A stretch of 53,766 bases of DNA from an uncultured Clostridia bacterium (GTDB lineage Bacteria; Bacillota; Clostridia; TANB77; CAG-508). Every line of letters starts with the position of its first letter. Within the stretch, counting starts at the first letter, position 1. A program made the translations under genes and the position numbers. Shown piece after piece: positions 1 through 9,359 of this stretch. The notes under the pieces are model-generated. The model had not been told where the DNA came from. It made no database searches and saw nothing but the letters and a program-made list of their open reading frames with translations. The stretch lies in the NCBI GenBank assembly GCA_947630445.1, contig CANRHQ010000006.1, positions 1 through 53,766 on the forward strand, written 5' to 3'.

Positions 1-22
1 TTTAATATGTTCTAAAATAAAG

Positions 23-478
23 TTATTTAATAATACCACAAGCAATTTTTTTACCAGAATTTCCACTAGGTTGAGTAGTAAAATCATCTGGCATATCGTG
101 GATAACTATAGATTTTCCAAGAATATCTCTAATTTTAAATTTATTCAATAAAACAGTCATATATGCATATCCATTATTTTCGATTAATGGTGGTAAATCT
201 CCTGCATGAAATGGATGAGGGGAATTTGTAGGATTATAATGACCTTTTGTATTAGAAAACTCATCAGATATATTTCCAGTACAGGAATTTCCATCATGTA
301 TATGAAATCCAAAGAATCTACCTTTGGATTTATTTGTAGATTGAGGTAAATTATCAATTTTCGCAGTAATAATTACGCCATCATTACTTTCTTTAAAATA
401 AACTGTTCCAGTTATTTTAGGATATTCTTTACCACCTTTAATAATTGCTTTGGCATTACGAAAAATATTTAATATCAT
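23..478 (-). CDS. Cu/Zn superoxide dismutase family protein
   Basis: The 151-residue protein matches the SodC fold by motif. Copper ligands are H59 and H61 (GFHIH), the bridging H80 (GHYNP) and H127 (IVIHD). Zinc ligands are H80, H88, H91 and D94 (HPFHAGD). C66 and C147 can form the conserved intrasubunit disulfide. All metal ligands are present, so dismutation of superoxide to peroxide and oxygen is plausible, unlike Bacillus YojM-type homologues that lack a copper ligand. There is no signal peptide (N-terminus MILNIFRNAKAI), so it should be cytoplasmic, which is unusual for bacterial Cu/Zn SODs. The start follows a GAGGTG ribosome site. It lies downstream of sua5 on the same strand. The family call is firm; activity is inferred. 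Confidence 0.88.
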   Translation of the reverse strand: MILNIFRNAKAIIKGGKEYPKITGTVYFKESNDGVIITAKIDNLPQSTNKSKGRFFGFHIHDGNSCTGNISDEFSNTKGHYNPTNSPHPFHAGDLPPLIENNGYAYMTVLLNKFKIRDILGKSIVIHDMPDDFTTQPSGNSGKKIACGIIK

Positions 479-538
479 AGTAGCACCTCATCATATAATA
501 TGATAAGCAATAATTGAGTGTTATAATAAATAAATAGT

Positions 539-1575
539 TTATATAATATTGTTTTCACAAGCTCTAACTAATCTATTCATTATGCTAAGTCCCAAGTTTT
601 TTTCTTCTAAACCTTCAATAATAGCAATATCACAATTTAATTTATCTACTTTCCTTAAACTAGAAAAAATATTACTAGAAATTTCTTGCAAATTATATTT
701 GCTACCCAAACTAATAAATCTATTTTCAGGAATATTAATATGATTTTTGTCCTCAATAAAACCTAATACACAACAATTATTATATAGAGGAATAAGATCA
801 TTATTAATTTTAGAAATTTGGTTTATTCCTGACTTTACTAATATACATTTTGTATTAGGTGAATAATGTTTATATTTCATCCCAGGACTTTCTACATTCT
901 CATTTCTTTCAACTTTTTTAAATAATTTATCACTAAGTTTAACATTACCGAATAACATTTTTTATATCATCTTCGGTAATAAAACCTGGTCTAAGAATAA
1001 CAGGAATTTCATCTATAACTTTTACAACAGTAGATTCAATTCCAATATTACATTTTCCACCATCTACAATAAAATCAACATTACCATCAAAATCCTCTTT
1101 AATATCTTCTACACAAGTTCCACTAGGTTTAGTCGAAATATTAGCACTAGGAGCAGCAAGAGGAATATTGCTTTTTTCAATAACCTCATGAATTATGTTG
1201 TTACTAGGCATTCTTATACCTACAGTTTTACCGAGAACAAGTTACAGTATCACAAATAATTTCCTTTTTATTTAATATAATTGTAAAAGGACCTGGCATA
1301 AATGTATCTATTAATTTTTCTTCTATTTCATTTGGTTTTTCTACAATATCATAAATCATTTTCTTATCTGAGACATGAACTATTAAAGGATTATCTTGGG
1401 CTCTACCTTTAGCTTCAAATATTTTTTTACATGCATTATCAGAAAAAGCATTTGCTGCAAGACCATATACAGTTTCAGTAGGAAGTATGACTAAACCATC
1501 TTGTTTTAAAGATTTTATAACATTATTTAATTCATTTTCTTTTATAGAATTTATCCAATCATAAAATTTTGTCAT
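539..1575 (-). CDS. sua5: L-threonylcarbamoyladenylate synthase, Sua5 type, with two +1 frameshift sites
   Basis: Makes threonylcarbamoyl-AMP from Thr, bicarbonate and ATP for t6A37 of tRNAs reading ANN codons. Three overlapping frames together make one 344-aa protein, the normal Sua5 length. The YrdC domain has PTETVYGLA at 32-40, KGR at 56-58 and SAPSAN-type residues after the first junction. The C-terminal Sua5 domain begins near SPGMKYKHYSP. The frame breaks at CGG 1233-1231 (residue 115) and CGG 950-948 (residue 209). Skipping the C each time gives VTCSGKTVGIRMP and NVIGNVKLS, which fit family patterns such as VTAGLDTVGVRMP and VLGEV with no gap. Length minus two skipped bases is exactly 345 codons. 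Start ATG follows AGAGGT. It could be a pseudogene, but the two identical break types argue for recoding. Confidence 0.9.
945..953 (-). other. Inferred +1 recoding site 2 in sua5 (ATT CGG TAA)
   Basis: On the minus strand the zero frame reads ATT CGG TAA and stops. Skipping the C of CGG gives ATT GGT AAT GTT AAA, restoring Ile-Gly-Asn-Val-Lys, which matches the family's V-L-G-E-V pattern. No homopolymer run is present to explain a simple indel. I saw no Shine-Dalgarno-like stimulator just upstream and no obvious pseudoknot. Confidence 0.7.
1228..1236 (-). other. Inferred +1 recoding site 1 in sua5 (TCT CGG TAA)
   Basis: The zero frame reads TCT CGG TAA and stops at residue 115. Skipping the C gives TCT GGT AAA ACT GTA GGT, joining DTVTC to KTVGIRMP with the same spacing as the conserved Sua5/YrdC motif V-T-x-x-x-x-T-V-G-V-R-M-P. 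As in site 2, the CGG is followed directly by a TAA in the zero frame, like an RF2-type recoding site but with CGG as the stalled codon. Confidence 0.7.
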
Positions 1576-1601
1576 TTTAATTACCTCTTTTACGATATAA
1601 T

Positions 1602-1631
1602 ATTATACCAAATAATCATATTTTAAGTCAA
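1602..1631 (-). promoter_or_regulatory. Promoter for sua5 (and possibly sod)
   Basis: Minus-strand TTGACT (1631-1626) and TATAAT (1607-1602) are separated by 18 bp. They lie about 27 bases upstream of the sua5 ATG and AGAGGT ribosome site. Confidence 0.6.
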
Positions 1632-1686
1632 GTTAAATGTCTTTGATGATATTTTTATAAGAAATGAAAAAAATTTTATAAATTGA

Positions 1687-1715
1687 TTGAAATTATTAGT
1701 TTTTTTTGTTATAAT
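1687..1715 (+). promoter_or_regulatory. Sigma-A-type promoter of the M60 peptidase gene
   Basis: TTGAAA (1687-1692), a 17-bp spacer and TATAAT (1710-1715). Transcription would begin near 1722, giving a leader of about 70 nt before the AAGGAGG site and the ATG at 1791. Confidence 0.75.
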
Positions 1716-1790
1716 TTGAATGTTCATATATAACTAAGTTACTTTAATAAGCAGCTTAGTTTTAAATTTACATTAAGGAGGAAATATTTT

Positions 1791-4700
1791 ATGAAAAAAG
1801 TACTAAGATTTGCAGTTGTTATTAGTATTATTTTTACTATGTTAAGTGGAAATGTAGCAGTAATAGCAGCAGAAGTTGTAGACCCAGAAGGTAAATCAAC
1901 AGTAGTAGAAACGACTACACCTACAGAAGAAACAACTACCACTGAAACAACTACAACACAACCAGATGAGGAGGACTCAAGTAAAACATCTGGAGAAACA
2001 GTTGATGAAAAAACTGACGAGAAAGAAGATGAACCTAGTCAATCAACTGAAGAAAAAACTGAAGAAGAAACAGTAAATACAAACGGTGAAGATACATTAA
2101 ATGATGAACAAGGTACAAAAACAGAAGAAAATACTGAAACTAATTCATCAAATTATAATGTAGAAACTATGAACACTTTACCTAATTATGAAATAAAAAG
2201 TATCAAAAATTCATTAAACCCATTACTAGGAAGTTTGGAATTAAAAATAGATTTAAGACTTCCACAAAAAAAAGTAAGTGCTAATAGTATAAAAGTAACA
2301 TTAACTAAAGGTAATAGTGTCATAACATCAACAGAAAAAGCAACAGGAGAGGCAAGCGAAAAACAATTATTTTATACTTTTAATGACTTAGAGCCAAGTG
2401 ATGAGAATGAAAAATATTCAATAAGCATCGAAGGAGCAGGATATCAATCTTATAAGGCAACAGGCATTGAAATTAAAGCAAACACAACAACAGAATTAGA
2501 ATTTACTAATGGATATGATGCAACAAATGTAGATGAAGTAACTGGCAAAAGTATGGGAACAGGAGTAATAAGATTAGGAGATGTTGATGGAACAGGAGAT
2601 GTTACAGAAAACGATAAAAATGCAGTATTAGCTAAAATAGAAGGAACATCTGGTAATGTTTCAGGATATAACTATGACTTAAATCAAGATGGAAATGTAG
2701 ATATAGTAGACTTATCTTATACTGTAATAAATAAAGAGGGAAATGGATATATAGGACCATTACCAAGATATATAACAAACATAGATTTAGAAGCAGTATC
2801 ATCAGTAGCTAATAAGGGATCTTATTATGAAGGACCATCTGATGAACTTGGAGTACCAAAAGACCCAACATTAGCAACAGACATAAAAGAAGTATTATCA
2901 AATAATGACAAACACGTAACATTACAACCAAGTGATCCAACTCAAGAAATATCTACAATAAATCCAATAGAACTTGAAATAAATTTAGGAGAAGATACAG
3001 AAACAGCTAAAACAGAATATATAAATATTGCACCATCTACAAATGCAAACAACAATATAACAGAAGGTGTTATTACAGTAGGTGGACTTAACGCTGACAA
3101 TGAAGAAGTAACAGTATCATGCGAAATAAAATATAGAGAGCAACCAGGTGTTGCAAAAGCAACAACAGAAAATACTGAAAAAGTTTTAGGAAGATATGCA
3201 AAGGTAGACGGAATAATGCAAATAGATGCACCTATTGTAAGAATTGCAGAAGGTGGAGATACTGGAACAGCATGGATTGAATCAGATGGAAGTATAACAA
3301 TAGATTTTGGAAAACAAATAGCAGTAAAGAAAGTTACTATAACAGTAACAGGAACACAAGGAAATAGATTAGCTGATATAGGAAAAGTAGAATTCTTAAA
3401 CGGAATGGAAGACAAAATACCTGAACCACAATTAGGAACACCAGAATTAAGAGAACAAGAAATCCTAGATTCAGTAAATGAAGAAGGATTTACAATAAGA
3501 TGGAACAATGTTCCAAATGTTACAGGATATAGAGTAATAGTAAGAGCAGAAATTAATGGAGAAGAAGTAACAGAAATACATGAAGTTAATGGTCATGAAT
3601 ATCAAATGATGACATTCTGTGGAGGAAAATTCATAAAAGACCTAATGAATCAAAACAAATACAATAGTTTCACAAAATACTATGTAAGTGTTTATTCAAT
3701 AAATGGAGAATGGCAAAGTAAACCATCAAAAGAACTAGAAGTTCAACCAAAACCAACAAGTGCACCAGCAAAAGTTACAGGAGTAACAGCAAAAGGTGGA
3801 TATAAATTAATAAAAGTAACATGGAATTCAGATCGTAGAGCATCAGATTACTTTGTATATTATAGAAAACAAGGAGAAACAGCATGGATATTAGCAAGTC
3901 CAACAACAGAAGCTGATGAAATTGTAATCGAAAATGGTAAAATAGTAGAAGGAAAAACACAAAAGGTAACAAAAGGAATTTTAGAGACAAACTTTACAAT
4001 TCAGAATTTGGAAAGTCTAGTATCATATGAAGTTATGGTAAAGAGTCGTAACTATATGGGAATGAGCCCAGATTTACCTGATAATGAATTAGCAACAGCA
4101 AAAACACTAGATGCTCAAGAAGTTAAGTTACCAAATTACAATAGAATAAATAAACCTGTTTTAGATGAAGAAGGAAATGAACAAGTTGGAGTATTAACAC
4201 AAGGAATAAAAGGAATATGGCATTCATCTAATGGAACAACTTATTCTATGAAAGACAGTGAATTAGATACAACAGAAGATGGCTCATTAATAAAAGAAGG
4301 TAATAAATATACAGCAAAAGGTGTGGCAGATAATAGCTATAGTTCATACTTTAAATCAACAGACTGGGATGCTGGTGGATTCTATGATGGAAGCGAAAAA
4401 GGAATAATAGTAGAATTTAATGAACCACATAAAATGAATTATTTAACAATAGCAAAAGTACAATGGACTGGAGTATTCCAACATGCAACATTACATTATA
4501 AAGATATGGAAACAAATGAACTAATAAGAGTTCGTGCATCATTAATTGCACAAAGAAAAGATGTAAGTGGATTTAGCTATGTAGCAATTAAATTAGCAAG
4601 ACCAATTACAACTGATAAATTAGTTATCGGTGTAGGTGGCGGAGGAGATCTTACAATTGCAGAAATGGGATTCTATGATTATGATACAATAGAAGATGAC

Positions 4701-7700
4701 ATTAATGCATTATTTGGAGATTCAATGCACCTAACACTTGCAGATGATATTGATATATCAACATTAGAAGGAAAACAAGCAGCATATGCAAAAGTTGATG
4801 CTATAGAAAAGAAATTAACAACACCAGATGAAGAAACAAAAGAAATAAATCCAGAAGCTGACATTTTAAAGAAAGAATTAGAAACAGCTAGAACATTAAT
4901 ACAAAAAGGTGATTTAGGAAAAATAACAAAAATAAACAGTACAATGTCAACATGGTATGATACATCAAGTGCAGACAATAAAAAAGATGTAGAATTTAGA
5001 GGAAGTTTAAACGGATGGCAACCACTTGGAGTTGTAGGACGTAGTGGAGAAGAAATCACAGTATATGTAGGAAACCCATATAAAGTAGTAGGAGATTCAA
5101 CAAGACTACAACTAATTTTCACACAATGGCGTGCAGAAGTTGGTTCATGGCAAACAACAGTTAAAAATTTAGTTGTTGGACCAAATACAATAACATTACC
5201 AGACTTAATAACAACTAATAGAGAACGAGGAGGTTCACTATACATAAATTATACTGGATTAAAAGATGATGATCCAACAAGATTTATAGATAGAGAATAT
5301 GCAGTTAGAGTATCAGGAGGAATTGAAATACCAGTACTTGATTTAAGTACAAAAGAAGTACCAGATACACTAAATTATGGTCCTGCACAAAGAGTTCCAT
5401 TAACTGAAGCTGAAAGAACTGAAAGAATAAAAGCATATGTAGATGCACTAGAAACAACAGTAGCATCATTAGAAAAGAGACATAAAGAAGAATGTTTAAA
5501 ATCAACAAATGAATATACAGTGCAAGCATATGATGATGGATCTGATTGTATATTAACAGCAACAGAAATAGTAATGGATACAATGATGTATTCAGTATCT
5601 TCAAAACAAATTTGGCAAGGACTAGAAGAAAAAGGATATACATCAAAAGAACAAAAAGTAGAAGGACTTACAAAATCATTAAAAGCAATGGAAGACATGA
5701 TGGAATTATTCTATAATCAAAAAGGACTAAGTAAAGAAGGAACACAAAAAGTAGATTATAAAGATACATTCCCACGTACAAGACAAAATATTAGATGTAT
5801 GAGAATGACAGGAACAGCATTCATGTATGCTGGAGGATTACATATAGGAATACAATGGAATGAAGTAAAAGACCTAGCAAAAGGAGTACCATTTACAGTA
5901 GATTCAAATGGAAAAGTAACAGGTTCAGAAGGAAATTACTTTGGATGGGGAATTGCACATGAAATTGGTCATGTAATTAACCAAAAAGCATATGTACATG
6001 GAGAAGTTACAAACAATTACTTCTCAATATTAGCTCAAACAGATAACACGAGAAATACAGTAAGATTTAACTATAAAGATGTTTATGATAAAGTAACATC
6101 TGGAAAAGTAGGAAAATCACAAAATGTATTTACTCAATTAGGATTATATTGGCAATTACATTTAGCATATGACTTAGGAGGATATAACTATAAGAAATTA
6201 AGTACACCAGCAGAACAACTTGCAAACTCAATATATGCTAGAATAGATAGAATTGCAAGAGATACATCAAGAGCACCACAAACTAATATAAAATTACAAC
6301 TAGTAGAAGGAGATACAGAAAATAATTTAATGAGATTAGCTTGTGCAGCAACTGAAAAGAATGTATTAGAATTCTTTGAAAGATGGGGAATGGTACCAAA
6401 TAAAGATACGATAGATTATGCTAACCAATTTGCTGAGGAAACAAGAGCAATCTTCTATGTAAATGATGAATCAAGAAATTATGTATTAGAACAAAAACCA
6501 GAAATAAAAGCAGATAATACAAAATTAACAGCATCAATAACAAATGCACCTAATAGCAGAATTAATGGAAACAAAGTAAACTTACAATTTAACTTTGAAA
6601 CAGATAATACAGATGGAATATTAGGATATGAAATATTAAGAACTTATAAAGAAAGAGGCAATGAAGTTACAAGAACAGCAGCATTTGTAGAAGGAAATGC
6701 AACAGAATATACAGATGTAATATCAACTATAAATAATAGAGTATTTACTTATAAAGTAATAGCTTATGATAAATACTTAAATAAAATAGGAGAAGTAACA
6801 TTAGACCCTGTAAAAGTTTCACATCAAGGTGAAATTGATAAAGACGGATGGGTAGTTACAACAAATGCAACATCAACGACAGATGTAAAAGTAGAAAATG
6901 ATACAACTAATAAAATAGTAGATACATCAGATGAAGCACAAATAATTTCAGGAGTATCAGCACTTGCAGATAATGAATATAAAGCATTTGAAGCAAAAAC
7001 AAATGGCGAAGATGTAGAAATAGTAATAGAACTACCAGAAGTTAAGAAATTAGTTGCACTTAAATATTTTGCAGATGAACCAATAACAAATTATGAAATT
7101 CAAGTAAAGAAAAATGTAAATGATGAGTGGACTACAGTTAAATCACAAGAAAATTCAGACAGCAAATTTAGTGGAGGAGAAGAAACATTATACTTTACAA
7201 AAGTAGGAGAAGATGGAAAGAACGAAATATATAATTACGATTATGATGCTACTTATGTTAAATTTATAATACATTCTTCAAGTATATCAATAAAAGAATT
7301 AGATTTAATTGGTCAAACAGGAGATAATGTAGAATTTAATGAACAAGGTTCAATAGGATTAAATAAAGAAGAATTTACATATGATGAATCAAAAGGATAT
7401 AAAATAGAAAAAGATTCTATTATATTTACAGGAAAATATAAAGGAAATCCAGCTTATAATGTTGTATTAATATGGTATCAAGCAGATGATTCAAGTGATT
7501 GGCAAATAGTAGAAGGATATCAAGTAATATTAGCAGATGATCCAGGAGAAGCAAATCTTGGTGAAACAAGTGATGGAAATTGGGTATTTGTAGTAGACAA
7601 ACAAGTTACAGGAGATAATGGACAAAAATCAGATAATCCAGTTTATACAATGTTAAAAGAAGGAAAAGGAAAAATAAGAGCAGAATTATATCGTGTAGAT

Positions 7701-7805
7701 AATGCACAAACTCTAGATGGAGATAGAGTAGTTAGTGATACATTAGTAACAACATTACCACAAGAATTTGACTATATTACACTAACAGACAGTAGAACAA
7801 AATAA
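1791..7805 (+). CDS. Large secreted M60-like (gluzincin) metallopeptidase with dockerin-like module
   Basis: A 2004-aa surface protein. It has a signal peptide at 1-27 (cut after VIAA) and a Thr/Glu-rich linker to about residue 125. A dockerin-like double calcium loop follows at about 262-310 (GDVDGTGDVTENDK, DLNQDGNVDIVDL). Then come a discoidin-like region (about 470-550), two fibronectin III-like domains (about 560-770) and a second carbohydrate-binding-like region (about 785-960). The catalytic part has H1390-E-I-G-H1394 and a downstream E1405, fitting the M60/enhancin zinc signature HExxH(x8+)E. FN3-like and discoidin-like modules and a Thr/Asp-rich tail complete it. There is no LPxTG or terminal membrane helix, so retention would rely on another protein. 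The next gene encodes a cohesin-like anchored protein. M60-like enzymes are known to cut mucin glycoproteins; mucin as substrate here is inferred. Confidence 0.85.
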   Translation: MKKVLRFAVVISIIFTMLSGNVAVIAAEVVDPEGKSTVVETTTPTEETTTTETTTTQPDEEDSSKTSGETVDEKTDEKEDEPSQSTEEKTEEETVNTNGEDTLNDEQGTKTEENTETNSSNYNVETMNTLPNYEIKSIKNSLNPLLGSLELKIDLRLPQKKVSANSIKVTLTKGNSVITSTEKATGEASEKQLFYTFNDLEPSDENEKYSISIEGAGYQSYKATGIEIKANTTTELEFTNGYDATNVDEVTGKSMGTGVIRLGDVDGTGDVTENDKNAVLAKIEGTSGNVSGYNYDLNQDGNVDIVDLSYTVINKEGNGYIGPLPRYITNIDLEAVSSVANKGSYYEGPSDELGVPKDPTLATDIKEVLSNNDKHVTLQPSDPTQEISTINPIELEINLGEDTETAKTEYINIAPSTNANNNITEGVITVGGLNADNEEVTVSCEIKYREQPGVAKATTENTEKVLGRYAKVDGIMQIDAPIVRIAEGGDTGTAWIESDGSITIDFGKQIAVKKVTITVTGTQGNRLADIGKVEFLNGMEDKIPEPQLGTPELREQEILDSVNEEGFTIRWNNVPNVTGYRVIVRAEINGEEVTEIHEVNGHEYQMMTFCGGKFIKDLMNQNKYNSFTKYYVSVYSINGEWQSKPSKELEVQPKPTSAPAKVTGVTAKGGYKLIKVTWNSDRRASDYFVYYRKQGETAWILASPTTEADEIVIENGKIVEGKTQKVTKGILETNFTIQNLESLVSYEVMVKSRNYMGMSPDLPDNELATAKTLDAQEVKLPNYNRINKPVLDEEGNEQVGVLTQGIKGIWHSSNGTTYSMKDSELDTTEDGSLIKEGNKYTAKGVADNSYSSYFKSTDWDAGGFYDGSEKGIIVEFNEPHKMNYLTIAKVQWTGVFQHATLHYKDMETNELIRVRASLIAQRKDVSGFSYVAIKLARPITTDKLVIGVGGGGDLTIAEMGFYDYDTIEDDINALFGDSMHLTLADDIDISTLEGKQAAYAKVDAIEKKLTTPDEETKEINPEADILKKELETARTLIQKGDLGKITKINSTMSTWYDTSSADNKKDVEFRGSLNGWQPLGVVGRSGEEITVYVGNPYKVVGDSTRLQLIFTQWRAEVGSWQTTVKNLVVGPNTITLPDLITTNRERGGSLYINYTGLKDDDPTRFIDREYAVRVSGGIEIPVLDLSTKEVPDTLNYGPAQRVPLTEAERTERIKAYVDALETTVASLEKRHKEECLKSTNEYTVQAYDDGSDCILTATEIVMDTMMYSVSSKQIWQGLEEKGYTSKEQKVEGLTKSLKAMEDMMELFYNQKGLSKEGTQKVDYKDTFPRTRQNIRCMRMTGTAFMYAGGLHIGIQWNEVKDLAKGVPFTVDSNGKVTGSEGNYFGWGIAHEIGHVINQKAYVHGEVTNNYFSILAQTDNTRNTVRFNYKDVYDKVTSGKVGKSQNVFTQLGLYWQLHLAYDLGGYNYKKLSTPAEQLANSIYARIDRIARDTSRAPQTNIKLQLVEGDTENNLMRLACAATEKNVLEFFERWGMVPNKDTIDYANQFAEETRAIFYVNDESRNYVLEQKPEIKADNTKLTASITNAPNSRINGNKVNLQFNFETDNTDGILGYEILRTYKERGNEVTRTAAFVEGNATEYTDVISTINNRVFTYKVIAYDKYLNKIGEVTLDPVKVSHQGEIDKDGWVVTTNATSTTDVKVENDTTNKIVDTSDEAQIISGVSALADNEYKAFEAKTNGEDVEIVIELPEVKKLVALKYFADEPITNYEIQVKKNVNDEWTTVKSQENSDSKFSGGEETLYFTKVGEDGKNEIYNYDYDATYVKFIIHSSSISIKELDLIGQTGDNVEFNEQGSIGLNKEEFTYDESKGYKIEKDSIIFTGKYKGNPAYNVVLIWYQADDSSDWQIVEGYQVILADDPGEANLGETSDGNWVFVVDKQVTGDNGQKSDNPVYTMLKEGKGKIRAELYRVDNAQTLDGDRVVSDTLVTTLPQEFDYITLTDSRTK

Positions 7806-7811
7806 TAAATT

Positions 7812-7836
7812 CGTAGAGAGTTAAAAACTCTCTACG
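7812..7836 (+). promoter_or_regulatory. Intercistronic hairpin between peptidase and cohesin-like gene
   Basis: An 11-bp perfect stem (7812-7822 with 7826-7836) and a 3-nt loop lie just after the peptidase stop and before the next ribosome site. No T-run follows, so it is more likely a partial terminator, processing site or mRNA stabiliser that sets expression ratios in one operon. Confidence 0.55.
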
Positions 7837-7863
7837 TAAATGAAATTTATAAGGAGGACATTA

Positions 7864-9183
7864 ATGAAATTAAGTAAAAAAGTTAAAATATTTATCGCAG
7901 TCATGGCAATAGTTCTTATAGCAATAACAGGTTTTGTTTTAGCAAGTGGTTCAGAACCAACTCCATTAGAAGATGTTGTTACAAGAGATCATTCAAGTGT
8001 ATATTTTGAACAAGAACCAAATGACCCAACAAAAATAAATGTATATCTTGGAATGAATGATTCAGCAAGTATAGCAAGTTTTCAAATAGGACTAGAAATA
8101 GATATGGCAGATTGCTATGATTCAACATTTGATTGGACCACAGGAGATTTAACTAAAAATAATCCTAAATTTAAAGAAGCAATATCATCTGAAAAAGATA
8201 AAGATGAAGTAACAGGAAATTTAAAAGAAAACTTAAACCTATATTATGTAGGAACAGAAGAATTAAATCAATTAGAAAAAGATGAAGATGTAGATATAGA
8301 TGTAGACCATATAAAATTAGGAACAATAAATATTATCCCAGATGAAGAGGCAAATATACCAGTAAGAAGTTCATATGTTTCAATACAAGCAAGAGATAAT
8401 TTTTCAAAAACAGTATCATTATCTCACGAACCTGAACCTATAAAAGTAGATTTAGATGAAATGTATTCAGGAAATATAATATTAAAAGAAGTTCCATCAA
8501 TAGATAATTTAACAGCACATTCAGAGGCAATTGTTGAAGGAGATGTACCAAATCCAGAAGAAGTAAATGGTTCAAAAGTAGTAGTAGACTTTGAAGTAAA
8601 TAATACTACAAATTCATTAACAGCATTAGAGGTACAATTAATTGATGCTGAAGGAAATGTAAAAGATAAGAAAACATTAGACATTAGCAAATTAAGTGAA
8701 CAAATACCAGTAAACTTTATTGTAAAAGATGAAGGAGTATATAAAATACAAATAGTAGGTTCATATGTTGTAGATGGAGAAAATGGAGAAGAAACAGTAT
8801 CAAATGTAGTATTAAAATCATCATCAGGACAAAATGCAGAAATATCAAATATTGAAGTAGTACATACAACAGAGCCAAAAGATCCAACACCAAGCAATCC
8901 AGGTGAAACAGATCCAACACCAAGCAATCCAGATGGAACAGATCCAACACCAAGCAACCCTGAAGGAACAAATCCAACACCAAGTAATCCAGAAGGAACA
9001 GATCAGACACCAACTAATCCATCAACTCCAAATGGTGGAAATTCAAATAGACCAAATGGGTCACTAAATACAGGTGGAAATCGTTCTGTAACATGGATAG
9101 TAGTTACTCTAGTAGTATTAGTAATTGTTGCTATAGGAATAGTAATAGTAAAATACAAAATGAAAAAGGGTACAAAACATTAA
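7864..9183 (+). CDS. Membrane-anchored cohesin-like surface protein
   Basis: The ATG at 7864 is chosen because it follows AAGGAGGACATTA; an upstream in-frame extension lacks a ribosome site. The 439-aa product has an N-terminal signal or anchor (about 5-27). It then has a cohesin-like beta-rich domain at about 45-175 (SSVYFEQ, INVYLGM, IASFQIGLEIDM). A second Ig-like region lies at about 215-325. A Pro-rich stalk of five DPTPSNP-type units follows, then a transmembrane helix (about 410-430) and a basic tail. Following a dockerin-like peptidase, it is a good candidate for the receptor that holds the peptidase on the cell. Cohesin assignment rests on pattern and context only; another Ig-like adhesin is possible. 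Confidence 0.65.
   Translation: MKLSKKVKIFIAVMAIVLIAITGFVLASGSEPTPLEDVVTRDHSSVYFEQEPNDPTKINVYLGMNDSASIASFQIGLEIDMADCYDSTFDWTTGDLTKNNPKFKEAISSEKDKDEVTGNLKENLNLYYVGTEELNQLEKDEDVDIDVDHIKLGTINIIPDEEANIPVRSSYVSIQARDNFSKTVSLSHEPEPIKVDLDEMYSGNIILKEVPSIDNLTAHSEAIVEGDVPNPEEVNGSKVVVDFEVNNTTNSLTALEVQLIDAEGNVKDKKTLDISKLSEQIPVNFIVKDEGVYKIQIVGSYVVDGENGEETVSNVVLKSSSGQNAEISNIEVVHTTEPKDPTPSNPGETDPTPSNPDGTDPTPSNPEGTNPTPSNPEGTDQTPTNPSTPNGGNSNRPNGSLNTGGNRSVTWIVVTLVVLVIVAIGIVIVKYKMKKGTKH
8881..9020 (+). repeat. 30-bp tandem repeat coding for a Pro/Ser stalk
   Basis: Four full units and one partial unit of 30 bases encode DPTPSNPxxT. Units differ at a few bases. It forms the wall-spanning stalk between the cohesin-like part and the membrane helix, and its length may vary between strains. 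Confidence 0.9.
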
Positions 9184-9196
9184 AATATAAAAATTG

Positions 9197-9224
9197 AAAG
9201 ACCTAGAAAAACTAGGTCTTTTTT
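9197..9224 (+). terminator. Rho-independent terminator after the cohesin-like gene
   Basis: A 10-bp stem (AAAGACCTAG with CTAGGTCTTT), an A5 loop and a terminal T-run. Confidence 0.85.
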
Positions 9225-9252
9225 ATAGTTTCATTTTTTTTTAATATAAAAA

Positions 9253-9281
9253 TTGAAAATACTTGTAAATAATGATATAAT
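9253..9281 (+). promoter_or_regulatory. Promoter of the 73-aa gene
   Basis: TTGAAA (9253-9258), 17 bp, TATAAT (9276-9281). The leader of about 70 nt ends in a small hairpin (GAGC...GCTC) immediately before the AAAGGAGG ribosome site. Confidence 0.75.
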
Positions 9282-9359
9282 AAAAAAGATAAATTTTTTT
9301 ACTCTGTTTATCAGTATAATAATATTCATGATGAGAGCAAATGCTCGAAAGGAGGAAAA

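Noticed and set aside
945..1240. RF2-style stimulators (internal Shine-Dalgarno) at the CGG sites
   Set aside because: No AGGGGG-like element lies 3-15 bases upstream of any site, and no strong downstream hairpin was seen. The signal appears to be the codon itself.
539..1575. sua5 as a simple pseudogene with two random frameshifts
   Set aside because: Both lesions are the same event (extra C before GGT), the rest of all three frames is free of stops and well conserved, and two other genes carry the same lesion. Random decay or homopolymer sequencing error would not choose C-GGN four times.
4679..5245. Long open frames antisense to the M60 peptidase gene
   Set aside because: They are shadows of the A-rich codons, lack ribosome sites and show no protein-like motifs.
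8881..9020. CRISPR-like array
   Set aside because: The repeats are contiguous, in frame, have no spacers and encode a Pro/Ser stalk.
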